Assembly: GCA_902767285.1 (NCBI GenBank)
Contig: CACXHC010000170.1
Location: 1 to 6,317, forward strand
Reading direction: 5' to 3'
DNA: 6,317 bases
Source of the DNA: an uncultured Ruminococcus sp.
Lineage (GTDB): Bacteria > Bacillota > Clostridia > Oscillospirales > Acutalibacteraceae
Part shown: positions 5,103 through 6,317 of the stretch, piece after piece
Position numbering within the stretch: the first letter of the stretch is position 1
Layout: the number at the start of each line of letters is the position of its first letter
Program-made: the position numbers and the translations under genes
Notes under the pieces: model-generated
Seen by the model: only the letters and a program-made list of their open reading frames with translations
What the model was told of the DNA's origin: nothing
Databases searched by the model: none

Positions 5103-6137
5103 ATGAGAACGAGTGAAAAAATAAGCAACACAGTAGTAATATGTTTTGCATTTATAATGTCGATGTTCGGCACCGTGAGTTCGTACAACAAATTTGACAA
5201 TATAAACAATCATATTGAGTCCTCAGCAACGGCAGAACTTGCATTACCATCGGCGAACACCGTTTCTGATTTTGACAAAAAGCCTGATACAGACACATCA
5301 CCGCAACCCGAGCAGACATCATCTTCCGAAAACGAAAGCACCGCCGAAATTCCTTTTGAAAACACATATCTTGTAACAGAAACAACTTACCGTGAATCAA
5401 ACATGAAATACAACAATTTCTATGTAAAAAACTCAACCGATTTGAGTTTAGATTTGCGTGGCTTTTTAAATGCGGAACTTCCTTTTGAATATGAACAAAC
5501 ATCTCAACCACAAGTTCTCATAGTTCACACGCACTCAACAGAAGCGTACATGGACAGCGACCTCGGATATTATTACGAAAGCTACGACCCATCAAGCACC
5601 GACGACAACAAAAACATAATCCGAGTAGGCGAGGCGATTGTCGAAAGCCTAAAGAACAACGGAATAACAGCCATTCACTGTACGACTCATCATGACGAGC
5701 CGTCATATTTGGGAGCGTATGACAACTCTGCCGAGTCTATAAAAGAATATCTCGCCCAATACCCATCAATAAAAATAGTTCTCGACATTCACAGGGACAG
5801 CATAACGACTGACGAGAACGAAAAAATCAAGCCGACATTCGTATACAACAACAAAAAAGCCGCTCAAATAATGATAATGTGCGGTAACGACAATTACGGA
5901 TATTATGATTTCCCTGACTGGCGACAGAACATGAGTCTTGCCGTAAAACTTCAGGCAACAGCGGAATCATACTACCCCGAAATGACACGACCTCTTTATT
6001 TTGGAAATTTCATGTACAACATGAATCTCGCCCCCGGTTCACTCCTCATCGAAATAGGAACAGACGCAAACACACTCGACGAAGCCATATATTCCGCCGA
6101 ACTCTTGGGCAACGTAATCGCCCACACCCTCAAATAA
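5103..6137 (+). CDS. spoIIP: Stage II sporulation protein P, peptidoglycan hydrolase for engulfment
   Basis: A 344-residue membrane-anchored cell-wall hydrolase. In the SpoIID-SpoIIM-SpoIIP complex it cleaves stem peptides and cross-links so the mother-cell membrane can migrate around the forespore. An N-terminal helix (about residues 6-26) is the anchor or uncleaved signal. Residues 40-85 are a Ser/Thr/Glu/Pro-rich linker. The C-terminal catalytic domain (about 130-344) has the family signatures: LIVHTHSTEAY (139-149, with metal-ligand type His and Glu), DIHRDS (228-233), the YFGNFMYNMNLAPGSLL region (299-315) and IEIGTDANT (316-324), whose Glu completes the amidase_3-like zinc site. Nothing is missing, and the length is in the family range. 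ATG 5103 is preferred over 5091 because GGAG touches the latter. The gene is monocistronic, divergent from the replication operon, and preceded by a sigma-E-like promoter, fitting mother-cell expression. Confidence 0.96.
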   Translation: MRTSEKISNTVVICFAFIMSMFGTVSSYNKFDNINNHIESSATAELALPSANTVSDFDKKPDTDTSPQPEQTSSSENESTAEIPFENTYLVTETTYRESNMKYNNFYVKNSTDLSLDLRGFLNAELPFEYEQTSQPQVLIVHTHSTEAYMDSDLGYYYESYDPSSTDDNKNIIRVGEAIVESLKNNGITAIHCTTHHDEPSYLGAYDNSAESIKEYLAQYPSIKIVLDIHRDSITTDENEKIKPTFVYNNKKAAQIMIMCGNDNYGYYDFPDWRQNMSLAVKLQATAESYYPEMTRPLYFGNFMYNMNLAPGSLLIEIGTDANTLDEAIYSAELLGNVIAHTLK

Positions 6138-6149
6138 GCTTGCTCTGTT

Positions 6150-6233
6150 GGGGGCTGCCGCCCCCAAACCCCCGCTCGGGGACTGCCGCCCCCAAACCCC
6201 CGATCGGGGGCTGCCGCCCCCGAACCCCCGCCT
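6150..6233. repeat. Three 28-bp G/C-rich tandem repeats
   Basis: Units at 6150-6177, 6178-6205 and 6206-6233 share the pattern GGGG(G/A)CTGCCGCCCCC, then (A/G)AACCCCCG and a 3-4 base variable end. Units 1 and 3 can form GGGGGC/GCCCCC hairpins with a TGCC loop; the junctions can form competing stems such as CCCCGATCGGGG. The block starts 13 bases after the spoIIP stop and is strikingly GC-rich in an AT-rich window. No ORF is convincing here. Confidence 0.93.
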
Positions 6234-6274
6234 TCTTTTTTTTGAAAAAAAAAGAAGCAAAAAAAACTTTAATT
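6232..6274 (-). repeat. Inverted copy of the left-edge A/T palindrome
   Basis: CTTC, eight T, G, nine A, GAAGC, eight A, CTTTAATT is the reverse complement of the core at 78-117, including the flanking AATTAAAG. It forms a hairpin of about 12 bp. Relative to the neighbouring coding gene it has the same orientation as the copy next to the 219-884 gene: both lie just downstream of a stop codon, CTTC arm first. Confidence 0.9.
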
Positions 6275-6317
6275 ATATATTTTTTACGGATATATAACTA
6301 AAAGTTTTTTGGAGGGG
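6275..6317. other. AT-rich window end, possibly the edge of another repeat
   Basis: No gene is visible. The last bases, CTAAAAGTTTTTTGGAGGGG (6298-6317), resemble the CTAAAGTTTTTT edge of the left array (162-173) and then diverge into a G-rich run. GGAGGGG could be a ribosome-binding site for a gene beyond the window or the start of another G-rich repeat; the sequence ends too soon to tell. Confidence 0.3.

Noticed and set aside
6039..6260. Minus-strand 73-residue Gly/Arg-rich frame
   Set aside because: It arises from reading the 28-bp G/C repeats and the antisense of spoIIP, and has no start signals.
1..6274. The whole window as a transposon bounded by inverted repeats
   Set aside because: The repeats at the edges are inverted, but there are three on one side and one on the other. 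No transposase or integrase is present, and the genes inside are core replication and sporulation genes.

Overview
The window looks like chromosome from a low-GC, endospore-forming member of the Clostridia. Evidence: AT-rich intergenic DNA, strong Shine-Dalgarno sites, a spoIIP sporulation gene, and a DnaD-domain/DnaI-type helicase-loader pair of the Firmicutes type. A gut Oscillospiraceae/Ruminococcaceae-like host is my inference from the style of the DnaD-type protein and the intergenic repeats; no marker gene is present to prove it.

Layout from left to right. (1) Bases 1-210 hold three tandem units of about 81-83 bp, each carrying an almost pure A/T palindrome. (2) A minus-strand gene (219-884) encodes a small multi-pass membrane protein resembling a degenerate CPBP/CAAX-type protein, with its own promoter. 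(3) A very AT-rich gap of 457 bp holds divergent promoter-like sites. (4) A plus-strand gene (1342-2742) encodes a membrane protein of unknown function with a long Tyr/Asp/Gly-rich repetitive tail. (5) A strong bidirectional terminator (2774-2825) separates it from (6) a minus-strand two-gene operon: a DnaD-domain replication protein (3858-4949) followed by a DnaI/DnaC-like helicase-loader ATPase (2844-3842). (7) The intergenic region 4950-5102 carries back-to-back promoters: a vegetative-type one for the replication operon and a good match to a sigma-E promoter for (8) spoIIP (5103-6137), the engulfment peptidoglycan hydrolase. (9) Downstream of spoIIP come three 28-bp G/C-rich tandem repeats, then an inverted copy of the A/T palindrome from the left edge.

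The replication pair is expected to load the replicative helicase at origins or restart sites. SpoIIP acts in the mother cell during engulfment. The two sets share only the divergent control region. The tyrosine-rich membrane protein and the repeat families are the parts least explained by known biology. I see no CRISPR array, transposase, phage gene, tRNA or rRNA, and no convincing new multi-gene system. Two start codons were moved downstream from the longest possible ORF because of promoter or ribosome-binding evidence: the DnaD gene to 4949 and spoIIP to 5103.
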